From DATAAM01 sp036260075 (GTDB lineage: Bacteria; Actinomycetota; Acidimicrobiia; Acidimicrobiales; JAHWLA01): 34,671 bases of DNA. Made by a program: the position numbers and the translations under genes. Under the pieces are notes generated by a model. The model was given only the letters and a program-made list of their open reading frames with translations, did not search any database and had not been told where the DNA came from. Below, piece by piece: positions 17,537 to 24,464 of the stretch. The stretch's first letter is position 1. Each line of letters begins with the position of its first letter. The stretch spans positions 1-34,671 of the forward strand of contig DATAAM010000182.1 in assembly GCA_036260075.1 (NCBI GenBank), in the 5' to 3' direction.

Positions 17537-18601
17537 TTACCCTGCTGCGCGGCGGTAGATCCGGGCCAGCCCGTCGGCGCAGGCGTCCCACGAGAACGAG
17601 GCGGCCCGCCGCCGGCCCCGGGCCACGAGGGCCGTGCGCACCTCGTCGTCGGTGAGCACGCGCGCCAAGGCCTCGGCAAGGGCGTCGGCGTCGCCCGGGG
17701 GCACGAGCACGGCGCCGTCGCCCACCACCTCGGGGACGGCACCCACGCTCGTGGCGACCACCGGCACGTCGACCGACATCGCCTCCAGGGGCGGCAGGCC
17801 GAAGCCTTCGTAGCGCGAGGGGTAGGCGAAGGCGGCAGCATGCCGCAGCAGCCCGGCACGCTCGGCGTCGCCCACCCAGGGCAGGCGGCGGATGCGCCTG
17901 CTGTGGCGCGCTGCCTCGACGGCGGAGGCCAGCGCGTCCGCGCCCCACCCGTCGGGCCCGGCCACCACGAGGTGGAGGTCGGCGTGGGCGGCGGCCAGCG
18001 CGTCGAACGCCCGCACCAGCGACGGCAGGTCCTTGCGGGGCTCCACGGTGCCGAGGGCGAGCACGTAGGGCCGGGGCACGTCGGGCGGCGTCGGCGCGGG
18101 CGCCACCGGCGGCACGCCGTGGTGCACGGCAGCGACCCGATCGGGGTCGGCGCCGAGGAGGTCGACCACCTCGGCGGCCACGAAGGCCGACGGCGTGTGC
18201 ACCAGCGCGCCCCGCTCGACGGCCCGCCGCACCAGCGCGGGGAACCGCCGCGTCGTCGGCGAGGCCAGCTCGGGGAAGCGCACGGGCGTGAGGTCGTGGA
18301 CGGTGGCCACCCGGCCCGCCCGCCGAGCGGGAGGGACGACGAAGTTGGTGCCGTGCACCACGTCGACGGAGCCGGCCCACCACTCCACGGGCGGCACGTC
18401 GAGCCGCTCCCACAGTCGGAGGAGCGCCCTAGCAGGCAACGGGGCACGACGAGCGTGGGCGCCGCGCCGGGAGAGGGCGTAGTCGCGCACCTCGATGTCG
18501 TCGCGGGCAGCCAGCGCGGCGAGAGCCCCGGCGACGAACGCACCGACGCCGGTGGGGGTGCGCAGGATCGGCGTGGCGTCGAGCGCGACGCGGAGCGGCA
18601 A
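17537..18601 (-). CDS. GT4 family glycosyltransferase (third of three)
   Basis: A 354-residue GT-B enzyme: TPTGVGAFV near residues 15-23, YVLALGTVEPRKD starting the donor domain, and Glu265/Glu273 in YEGFGLPPLE as the E-x7-E pair. The best available start is a TTG, 6 nt after the stop of the CAP-protein gene. No upstream ATG or GTG exists in frame before a stop, so the N-terminus LPLRVALDAT (Leu read as Met) is at the right place for this fold. Its close similarity to the other two GT4 genes suggests local duplication. Confidence 0.85.
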   Translation of the reverse strand: MPLRVALDATPILRTPTGVGAFVAGALAALAARDDIEVRDYALSRRGAHARRAPLPARALLRLWERLDVPPVEWWAGSVDVVHGTNFVVPPARRAGRVATVHDLTPVRFPELASPTTRRFPALVRRAVERGALVHTPSAFVAAEVVDLLGADPDRVAAVHHGVPPVAPAPTPPDVPRPYVLALGTVEPRKDLPSLVRAFDALAAAHADLHLVVAGPDGWGADALASAVEAARHSRRIRRLPWVGDAERAGLLRHAAAFAYPSRYEGFGLPPLEAMSVDVPVVATSVGAVPEVVGDGAVLVPPGDADALAEALARVLTDDEVRTALVARGRRRAASFSWDACADGLARIYRRAAG

Positions 18602-18607
18602 CGGCGT

Positions 18608-19957
18608 CTACGCCGCCCCGCCGACCACGGGCTGGTAGAGCCGGATGGCACCAGTGGAGCCGCGGAAGGCGGCGTCGCCGAAGTTGAAGATGCCGCCGTC
18701 GGCGGCGATCAGCCAGTAGCCGTTGCCCGACGGGGTGCGGGCCATGCCGACGATCGGCTGGTTGAGTCGGATGGCACCGGTGGAGCCGTGGAACACGGCG
18801 TCGCCGAAGGCAAACACGCCGCCGTCGCGGGCGACCAGCCAGTAGCCCTTGCCGGACTTGGTGGCGGCCATGGCGACGATCGGCTGGTTGAGGCGCAGGG
18901 CGCCGGTGGAGCCGTGGAAGGCGGCGTCGCCGAAGTTGAAGATGCCGCCGTCGGCCGCCACCGTCCAGTAGCCGTTGCCCGACGGCGTGGCCGCCATGGC
19001 CACCACCGGCTGGGCCAATGGCTTGCCCCCCATCGAGCCGTGGAAGGGGGCGCTGCCGAAGTCGAAGACGCCACCGTCGGCCGCCACCGTCCAATAGCCG
19101 TCGCCCTGCGGACGGGCGGCGATGCCCACGATCGGCCGGGCCAGCGGCTTGCCCCCCATCGAGCCGTGGAAGCGGGCGCTGCCGAAGTTGAAGACGCCGC
19201 CGTCGCGGGCCACGAGCCAGTAGCCGTCGCGGTTCGGCGCCGCGGCCATGCCGACGATCGGCTGGTACAGGGGGGTGCCGCCGGTGGACCCGTGGTAGCG
19301 GACGTCGCCGAAGGCGAAGATGCCGCCGTCGCGGGCGGTGAGCCAGTAGCCGCCGGTGCCGGGCGCGCCGACGGTGCCCGAGCCCGCGGCCGTCGCCCCG
19401 CACGAGCGCCCGGCGTCGGGCACCGCCACCGGCGAGGGGGCCGGGACGGTCGACGAGTAGCGGGCGGCCACCGACTGCGAGCGGGCCACGAAGTCGACGG
19501 CCACCCACATGCGACCGTCGCCCGAGCAGGCCACGCCCACGCCCAGGGCGTCGAAGCCGGGCTGGAGGATGTTGCGGCGGTGCGAGCCCGACTCCATGAA
19601 GTCGCGGTGGACCTCCCCGCTGCCCGCGAGCGTGGTGCCGACGTTCTGGCCCACGGCGGCGTACGCGGCGTAGCGCGACTGGAGATCGGGCCGGTGCGAC
19701 AGCGTGGCCGACGACCGCATCCGCTCGGCCCACTCCTGGGCCGTGCCCACCGCGTACCCCTCGAGCTGCAGCGGGGGCAGGCCTCGTGCGGCGCGCTCGC
19801 GGTTCACGAAGCTCGCCAGCTCGGCGGCCACCGCCGCCTCGGTGCTGGTCTGCCCGGCCGCGGCGGGCGCGGCGGGGAGCGCGGCCGGTGCGCCCAGGGC
19901 GGCGACCACGGCGAAGGCCAGACGTGCGCGTGCTCTGCGGATCCACACGGTGGTCAT
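18608..19957 (-). CDS. Secreted CAP-domain protein with six 42-residue tandem repeats
   Basis: A 449-residue protein. A basic N-terminus and hydrophobic Ala-rich core (about 12-34) form a signal peptide. Residues 38-160 are a CAP/SCP domain: FVNRERAARGL, a SHRPD histidine, GQNVG, SHRRNIL and GRMWVAVDF. A short Pro/Ala linker leads to six 42-residue repeats from residue 203 to the end, each with GYWxxAxDGGxFxFG...HGSxG. CAP proteins are secreted and of varied function, often envelope-associated. The repeats may fold as a beta-propeller or solenoid and bind glycan (inference). The ATG has only a distant GGAAGGA. Divergent from cofD across a 174-nt gap. Confidence 0.88.
   Translation of the reverse strand: MTTVWIRRARARLAFAVVAALGAPAALPAAPAAAGQTSTEAAVAAELASFVNRERAARGLPPLQLEGYAVGTAQEWAERMRSSATLSHRPDLQSRYAAYAAVGQNVGTTLAGSGEVHRDFMESGSHRRNILQPGFDALGVGVACSGDGRMWVAVDFVARSQSVAARYSSTVPAPSPVAVPDAGRSCGATAAGSGTVGAPGTGGYWLTARDGGIFAFGDVRYHGSTGGTPLYQPIVGMAAAPNRDGYWLVARDGGVFNFGSARFHGSMGGKPLARPIVGIAARPQGDGYWTVAADGGVFDFGSAPFHGSMGGKPLAQPVVAMAATPSGNGYWTVAADGGIFNFGDAAFHGSTGALRLNQPIVAMAATKSGKGYWLVARDGGVFAFGDAVFHGSTGAIRLNQPIVGMARTPSGNGYWLIAADGGIFNFGDAAFRGSTGAIRLYQPVVGGAA
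18611..19351 (-). repeat. Six tandem 126-bp coding repeats
   Basis: In-frame repeats of exactly 42 codons: five full units and a 37-codon last unit. Invariant positions include Gly-Tyr-Trp at 1-3, Asp-Gly-Gly at 8-10, Phe-x-Phe-Gly at 12-15 and Gly-Ser at 21-22. Units 4-6 share GSTGAxRLxQP and are the most alike; units 2 and 3 share GSMGGKPLAxP. This pattern suggests stepwise duplication. Confidence 0.9.
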
Positions 19958-20076
19958 GAGGAAACTCGTGTCCTTCCGTCCGCCGACCTCGCGGTGGGCG
20001 CCCCGCCGGAACCCAAGCCGCCTTGCATTCTTGTGGCGCGCGCCAGCCACCACGTGGATCCCCGGAAAGGCCACCA

Positions 20077-20105
20077 GCCTTACCCAGCCGGCTCGACGGG
20101 CGCAA
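20077..20105 (-). promoter_or_regulatory. Possible promoter of the CAP-protein gene
   Basis: On the minus strand TTGCGC (20105-20100) and TAAGGC (20082-20077) are separated by 17 nt. This would give the CAP gene an untranslated leader of roughly 110-115 nt. The -10 is imperfect (final C), so support is weak. Confidence 0.25.
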
Positions 20106-20119
20106 CGTGGGAGCCGGCG

Positions 20120-20125
20120 TACGCT
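20120..20125 (+). promoter_or_regulatory. Putative -10 box (TACGCT), leaderless start of cofD
   Basis: TACGCT fits TAnnnT and ends 6 nt before the GTG at 20132. There is no Shine-Dalgarno, so the F420 operon is probably translated from a leaderless mRNA. No clear -35. Confidence 0.4.
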
Positions 20126-20131
20126 GCCGCC

Positions 20132-21052
20132 GTGTTCGTCGCGCTGGCCGGAGGCGTCGGCGCCGCCCGCCTGCTGCGAGGGCTGGTCGCCGTGGTCCCT
20201 CCGTCGGAGATCACGGCAGTGGTGAACACCGGCGACGACGTGGTGCTCCACGGCCTCCACGTCAGCCCCGACCTCGACACCGTCACCTACACGTTGGCGG
20301 GCGCGGTGAACCCCGAGACCGGCTGGGGGCTGGCGGGCGAGTCGTGGGCGGCGATGGAGGCGCTCGAGCGCTACGGCGGCCTGACGTGGTTCCGGCTGGG
20401 CGACCGCGACCTCGCCACCCACCTGTACCGCACGCAGCGACTTCGGGAGGGCGCGTCGCTGTCGACCGTGGCCGCCGAGATCGCCCGGGCGTGGGGGCTC
20501 GAGGTGCGCCTGCTCCCGATGAGCGACGACCGGGTCGAGACGCGCGTGGGAATCGCGGGCGAGGGCGAGGTGGGCTTCCAGGAGTACTTCGTGGGGCGGC
20601 GGCACTCGGTGCCGGTGTCAGCCGTGCGCTTCGCGGGCGCCGAGGCGGCGAGTCCCGCACCCGGGGTGCTGGACGCACTCGCCGCGGCCGACCGGGTGGT
20701 GGTGTGCCCGTCCAACCCGGTGGTGTCGATCGGGCCGTTGCTGGCCGTCCCCGGCCTGCGGGACGCGGTGGCCACCCGCCGGGCCGACGTGGTGGCGGTG
20801 TCGCCCATCGTGGCGGGCGCCGCGCTCAAGGGGCCGGCCGACCGCATGCTGGCCGAGCTGGGCCACGAGCCGTCGGTCGTCGGCGTGGCCCGGCTGTACG
20901 CCGAGCTCGCCTCGACGTTGGTGATCGACGAGGCGGACGAGGGCCTGGCCGACGCGGTCGAGTCGACGGGGATGCGCTGCGTCGTGGCGCCTGCCGTGAT
21001 GCGCACGGCGGACGACGCGGCCGCGTTGGCCCGTACGGTGCTGACGTGCTGA
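20132..21052 (+). CDS. cofD: 2-phospho-L-lactate / phosphoenolpyruvate transferase of F420 biosynthesis
   Basis: A 306-residue protein, normal length for CofD/FbiA. Diagnostic segments are ALAGGVGAARLLRGL at the N-terminus, NTGDD (32-36), HVSPDLDTVTYTLAG, the conserved WFxLGDRDLATHLYRT region, and CPSNPVVSIGP. The enzyme joins the phosphate-linked three-carbon unit (phosphoenolpyruvyl or lactyl-GPP) to Fo, giving (dehydro) F420-0 in the cytoplasm. It overlaps cofE by 7 nt. GTG 20132 is chosen because the family begins exactly at this FVALAGGVG strand and a -10 box lies just before it. cofC and the Fo synthase genes are not in the window. Confidence 0.95.
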   Translation: MFVALAGGVGAARLLRGLVAVVPPSEITAVVNTGDDVVLHGLHVSPDLDTVTYTLAGAVNPETGWGLAGESWAAMEALERYGGLTWFRLGDRDLATHLYRTQRLREGASLSTVAAEIARAWGLEVRLLPMSDDRVETRVGIAGEGEVGFQEYFVGRRHSVPVSAVRFAGAEAASPAPGVLDALAAADRVVVCPSNPVVSIGPLLAVPGLRDAVATRRADVVAVSPIVAGAALKGPADRMLAELGHEPSVVGVARLYAELASTLVIDEADEGLADAVESTGMRCVVAPAVMRTADDAAALARTVLTC

Positions 21053-21729
21053 GCGTCATCCCCGTCGAGGGGCTGCCGGAGCTGCGGCCCGGCGACGTGC
21101 TGGCCGACCTCGTGGCGGCCGCCGTCGAGCTGCACGACGGCGATGTCGTCGTCGTGACGCAGAAGGCCGTGTCGAAGGTGGAGGGACGGGTCGTGCCGGT
21201 GCCGCCCGAGGGCCACGGCGCGCTGATCGAGCAGGAGTCGGTCCGCGTGCTGCGGCGGCGCGACGACCTCGTGATCGCCGAGACGCGCCACGGCTTCGTG
21301 TGCGCCAACGCGGGCGTCGACCTGTCCAACGTGTCGGAAGGCCTCGCCGCCCTGCTGCCCCTCGACCCCGACCGTTCGGCCCGCCGCATCCGCGACGGCC
21401 TGCGGGCGCGGGCGGGCGTGTCGGTCGGCGTCGTCGTGTCCGACACGTTCGGGCGAACGTGGCGGCGCGGCGTGGTGGATGTCGCGATCGGGTGTGCGGG
21501 GGTGGCGGGCGTCGTCGACCTGCGGGGCACCCGAGACGCCCTCGGCCGACAGCTCCAGGTCACCGAGGTGGCCGTGGCCGACGAGCTGGCGGCGGCAGCA
21601 GAGCTGGTGATGGGCAAGGACCGCGGCGTGCCCGCTGCCGTCGTGCGCGGCGTCAACCCGGCGTGGCTGCGGGAGGGGTCGGTGGCCGCCGAGGTCGTCC
21701 GCCCGCACGGCGAGGACCTGTTCCGCTGA
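21046..21729 (+). CDS. cofE: Coenzyme F420-0:L-glutamate ligase (CofE-type, no nitroreductase domain)
   Basis: A 227-residue protein. It has DGDVVVVTQKAVSKVEGR (31-48), HGFVCANAGVDLSN, VVSDTFGRTWRRG (about 130-142), MGKDRGVPAAVVRG and a C-terminal RPHGEDLFR, all typical of CofE/FbiB. It adds the glutamate tail to F420-0 using GTP. Mycobacterial FbiB is about twice this length because of a C-terminal nitroreductase-like FMN domain that reduces dehydro-F420. That domain is absent here, so any such reduction would need a separate protein. The GTG start overlaps cofD by 7 nt. Confidence 0.95.
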   Translation: MLSVIPVEGLPELRPGDVLADLVAAAVELHDGDVVVVTQKAVSKVEGRVVPVPPEGHGALIEQESVRVLRRRDDLVIAETRHGFVCANAGVDLSNVSEGLAALLPLDPDRSARRIRDGLRARAGVSVGVVVSDTFGRTWRRGVVDVAIGCAGVAGVVDLRGTRDALGRQLQVTEVAVADELAAAAELVMGKDRGVPAAVVRGVNPAWLREGSVAAEVVRPHGEDLFR

Positions 21730-21848
21730 CAGCCTGGCCCCCACGAAACGCTCCCTCTCGCCCAATTTCGGAGTCGTCGGTAACCTGGTACCGCCCCACC
21801 CGGCGTTGAAGCAGACGCTCAGTCGGTCGAGCGATCGGAGACGCAGCA

Positions 21849-24464
21849 GTGCGCTGGGGCAGTCGAGCCGCACGACGTGCAGCGGCAGCGGGGGCGGTGG
21901 TGGCCACCGGAGTGTTCGTGCCTGCCGCCGACGGCGCCACCCCCTGGGATGCCTGCCCCAGCCAGGCGACCCAACAGGTGGATCACGTCGTGGTGCGCGG
22001 GCCGCGCTTCACCCAAGGGCCGCTCGCGCTGTCGAGCATCGCCGGCAACCCGCGTGACATGGCCTCCCTTGCCGGAGGCAACGGCGTCGAGATCCACGTG
22101 TCGGACGACGCGGGGTGTACGTGGCAGCGGGTGTTCACCGCCTTCACGGGCGGCGGCAACAGCATGTCGTCGGTGGTCGGCCGCGAGGGCTCGCAAGTGC
22201 GGGCGGTGACCGTCGTACGGCATGTCGCCCTCGGCCCGACCGGCCTGGTGTCGATGCGCATCCTCGTGCGTGACGGCAAAGCCGAGTCGGCGCACGACCT
22301 GCCTCCGGAGCTGGCCACCGAAGACTGCTCCGACACGCGGCGCTGCCTGGTGCGCTTCGCGCCCGGGCGGGCATTGGCTGTCGGGTACGTCACGACCTCC
22401 GGCGCCGCAGGCATCCTGCCTCCCCGCGTGGCGTCGACGACCGACGGGGGCCGGACGTGGAAGGTGCATGCGGCGCCTGGGGTGGGCGGCACATCGTCGG
22501 CGGTCTCGGAGCTCGCCGTCGACCCCGACGACGACGCTCGCCTCCTCGCCGTGGCGGGCGGGCGGCTGTTCTCTTCGCCCGACCGCGGTGAGACGTGGAC
22601 GCCGGTGCCGGCACCCGCCACGCTCACGTCGTTCGCCCGCGTGGTGTTCACCCCCGGCACGAAGCGGGACGCCGTCGTGGCCGACCGCGCCTCGGGCGGC
22701 ACCGCGCTGTTCGCGTCCACCGACGACGGCGCCACGTTCGTCGACGCCGGGACAGCGGTGCCCGCCGATCCCGTGCGTGGCATCGTGCTCGGTCCGTCGC
22801 CGTGGGGGCCTTCGCTCGTGCTCGCCGCCGGCGGCCGGCTCTTCCGCGAAGGTCCGACCGGCGCGTACGCCACGTTCCTCCAGCAGGGCTCCGCCGTGGA
22901 CGAGCTGGTCGCCACGTCGGCCGGCCTGTGGCTGCGGCGCACCGGTGCCCTCGTCTGGCTGGACGGGCTGGCCGACCCGAACACCGTCCCGGGCCTGGTG
23001 AACAACCGCGGCTCGGGGCGGCCGGGCACACCCGCCGGTGAGCTCAAAGCCCGTCCCGGCGGCGGCGTGCTGCGCGTGCACGAGCGGGTCACGGTGCCGC
23101 CCGGCGGGACAGGGGCCACGGTCGTGACCGCCGACGTGTCGAAGCAGCCGCGTGGCCTCGACGTGTTCTTCCTGATGGACACGAGCGGCAGCATGACCAC
23201 GAAGATGCGGCCGATGGCGCTCGCCATGGGCAGAGTGGTCGACGCACTCAACCGCGAAGGCATCTCGGCGCGCTTCGGACTGGGTGAGCACGGCGCCCAG
23301 TCGTTCCGGTACCGGCGCCACGCCGACCTGGGCACCCCGCCCGAAGAGGTTCAACGGAAGCTGCTCGCCCTGCAGACGTCGAGCGGCGAGGAGTACCACT
23401 ACACCTCGTTCTTCCAGATCGCCACCGGCAAGGGCATGCAGGCCAGGATCGGCGGCAGCATCCCGCCCGGCCAGCAGGCCTCGTTCGACCCCGGTGCCCT
23501 TCACCTCGTCGTGCACGCGACCGACGAGATCGACAACACAGACCCCGAAGGACCCGACGAGCTGACCGCGTTGTCGGCGCTGAAGGACGTCGAGGCCCAC
23601 CACCTCGGCATCTATCCGTACGACGGCACCTACAGCGACCGGTCGCGCGACCCCGTCACGCTCGCTCTGCGCCGCTACGCCGAAGGCACGTCCACCTTCG
23701 CCCCGCCGGGCGGGCTCGACTGCGAGGGCGACGGTCGCATCGACATCCGCGAAGGCGAGCCCATCGCCTGTGCGGTCCCGGGCTCCGGGTCGGATGCGCC
23801 GATCGCCTCGCTGATCGAGCGCGTGCTGCTCTCACTGTCGAGGCGCCAGCCCGTCTCAGTGGAAGCCCATCCGTCACCCCTGTCCGTGACGGTGACGCCT
23901 CTCGGGGACTACCGCGAGGTCGAGCTGCACGAGAGGCACACCGGGCTGGAGTTCCGCGTGCAGGTCGCCTGCCCGCCCGAGCAGGAGGGACGAGAGGTCG
24001 ACGTGCCGTTGTTCCTCCTCGTGGGCGACGTGACCGTGGCAGGAGCGCTGCTGCCGGTGACCTGCCTGGCCGCCTCCGTTCCGCAACCTCCCGCCGCGCC
24101 CGTGCCGGAGGAGCCGGAGCCGCCGTTGCGGCGAGCACCGACGCGGGTGGTGCCCGCGCTCCCGCCGCTGGCCTCGGCCCCGCCCGCGCTGGCGCAGTCG
24201 ACGGCGACGGCTTCGGCCCAGGCCACGTCGGCCGCGTCGCAGGGCGCCCAGGCCACGCAGGTGGGCATTGCGGTTGCACCCGACGAGGCGCTGCAGGCCG
24301 CGACCGAAGAAGAGGAGGTGCGCTTCGTGGCCCGCCGCAGCACGCCGCCGACGGTCCCCGCGGGCGGCGCGCTCGCCCTGGCGATCGCACTTCTGCTCGC
24401 TGCCGAACCACGCGTGGCGACCGCGCTCGCCCGCACCCGTGACTGGAGGGAACGACGATGGTGA
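21849..24464 (+). CDS. Secreted, membrane-anchored Asp-box / vWA / EF-hand protein paired with a second FtsH
   Basis: An 871-residue protein. After a signal peptide (1-30) come four Asp boxes of the type SxDxGxTW/F at 85-92, 197-204, 243-250 and 290-297, indicating a BNR-like beta-propeller. A von Willebrand A domain (about 435-660) follows, with MIDAS motif DTSGS (444-448) and a likely third metal loop at HATDE (556-560). An insert at 624-635 fits an EF-hand calcium loop exactly at positions 1, 3, 5, 9 and 12, flanked by Cys625 and Cys641. A strand-rich region, a Pro/Ala linker (745-835) and one membrane helix (about 836-853) with a basic tail complete it. GTG 21849 has GGAG 8 nt upstream. 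The gene overlaps ftsH2 by 7 nt. Function unknown; an envelope sensor, adhesin or FtsH adaptor is possible. Confidence 0.85.
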   Translation: MRWGSRAARRAAAAGAVVATGVFVPAADGATPWDACPSQATQQVDHVVVRGPRFTQGPLALSSIAGNPRDMASLAGGNGVEIHVSDDAGCTWQRVFTAFTGGGNSMSSVVGREGSQVRAVTVVRHVALGPTGLVSMRILVRDGKAESAHDLPPELATEDCSDTRRCLVRFAPGRALAVGYVTTSGAAGILPPRVASTTDGGRTWKVHAAPGVGGTSSAVSELAVDPDDDARLLAVAGGRLFSSPDRGETWTPVPAPATLTSFARVVFTPGTKRDAVVADRASGGTALFASTDDGATFVDAGTAVPADPVRGIVLGPSPWGPSLVLAAGGRLFREGPTGAYATFLQQGSAVDELVATSAGLWLRRTGALVWLDGLADPNTVPGLVNNRGSGRPGTPAGELKARPGGGVLRVHERVTVPPGGTGATVVTADVSKQPRGLDVFFLMDTSGSMTTKMRPMALAMGRVVDALNREGISARFGLGEHGAQSFRYRRHADLGTPPEEVQRKLLALQTSSGEEYHYTSFFQIATGKGMQARIGGSIPPGQQASFDPGALHLVVHATDEIDNTDPEGPDELTALSALKDVEAHHLGIYPYDGTYSDRSRDPVTLALRRYAEGTSTFAPPGGLDCEGDGRIDIREGEPIACAVPGSGSDAPIASLIERVLLSLSRRQPVSVEAHPSPLSVTVTPLGDYREVELHERHTGLEFRVQVACPPEQEGREVDVPLFLLVGDVTVAGALLPVTCLAASVPQPPAAPVPEEPEPPLRRAPTRVVPALPPLASAPPALAQSTATASAQATSAASQGAQATQVGIAVAPDEALQAATEEEEVRFVARRSTPPTVPAGGALALAIALLLAAEPRVATALARTRDWRERRW

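Noticed and set aside
19958..20131. Possible cyclic-di-AMP (ydaO-type) riboswitch in the leader of the CAP-protein gene
   Set aside because: The GGAAGGA end and a few GGGG/ATCC pieces recall that class, which often precedes cell-wall proteins in actinobacteria. The conserved core segments around the ligand pockets could not be found, and the order of pieces does not fit. A covariance-model search would settle it.
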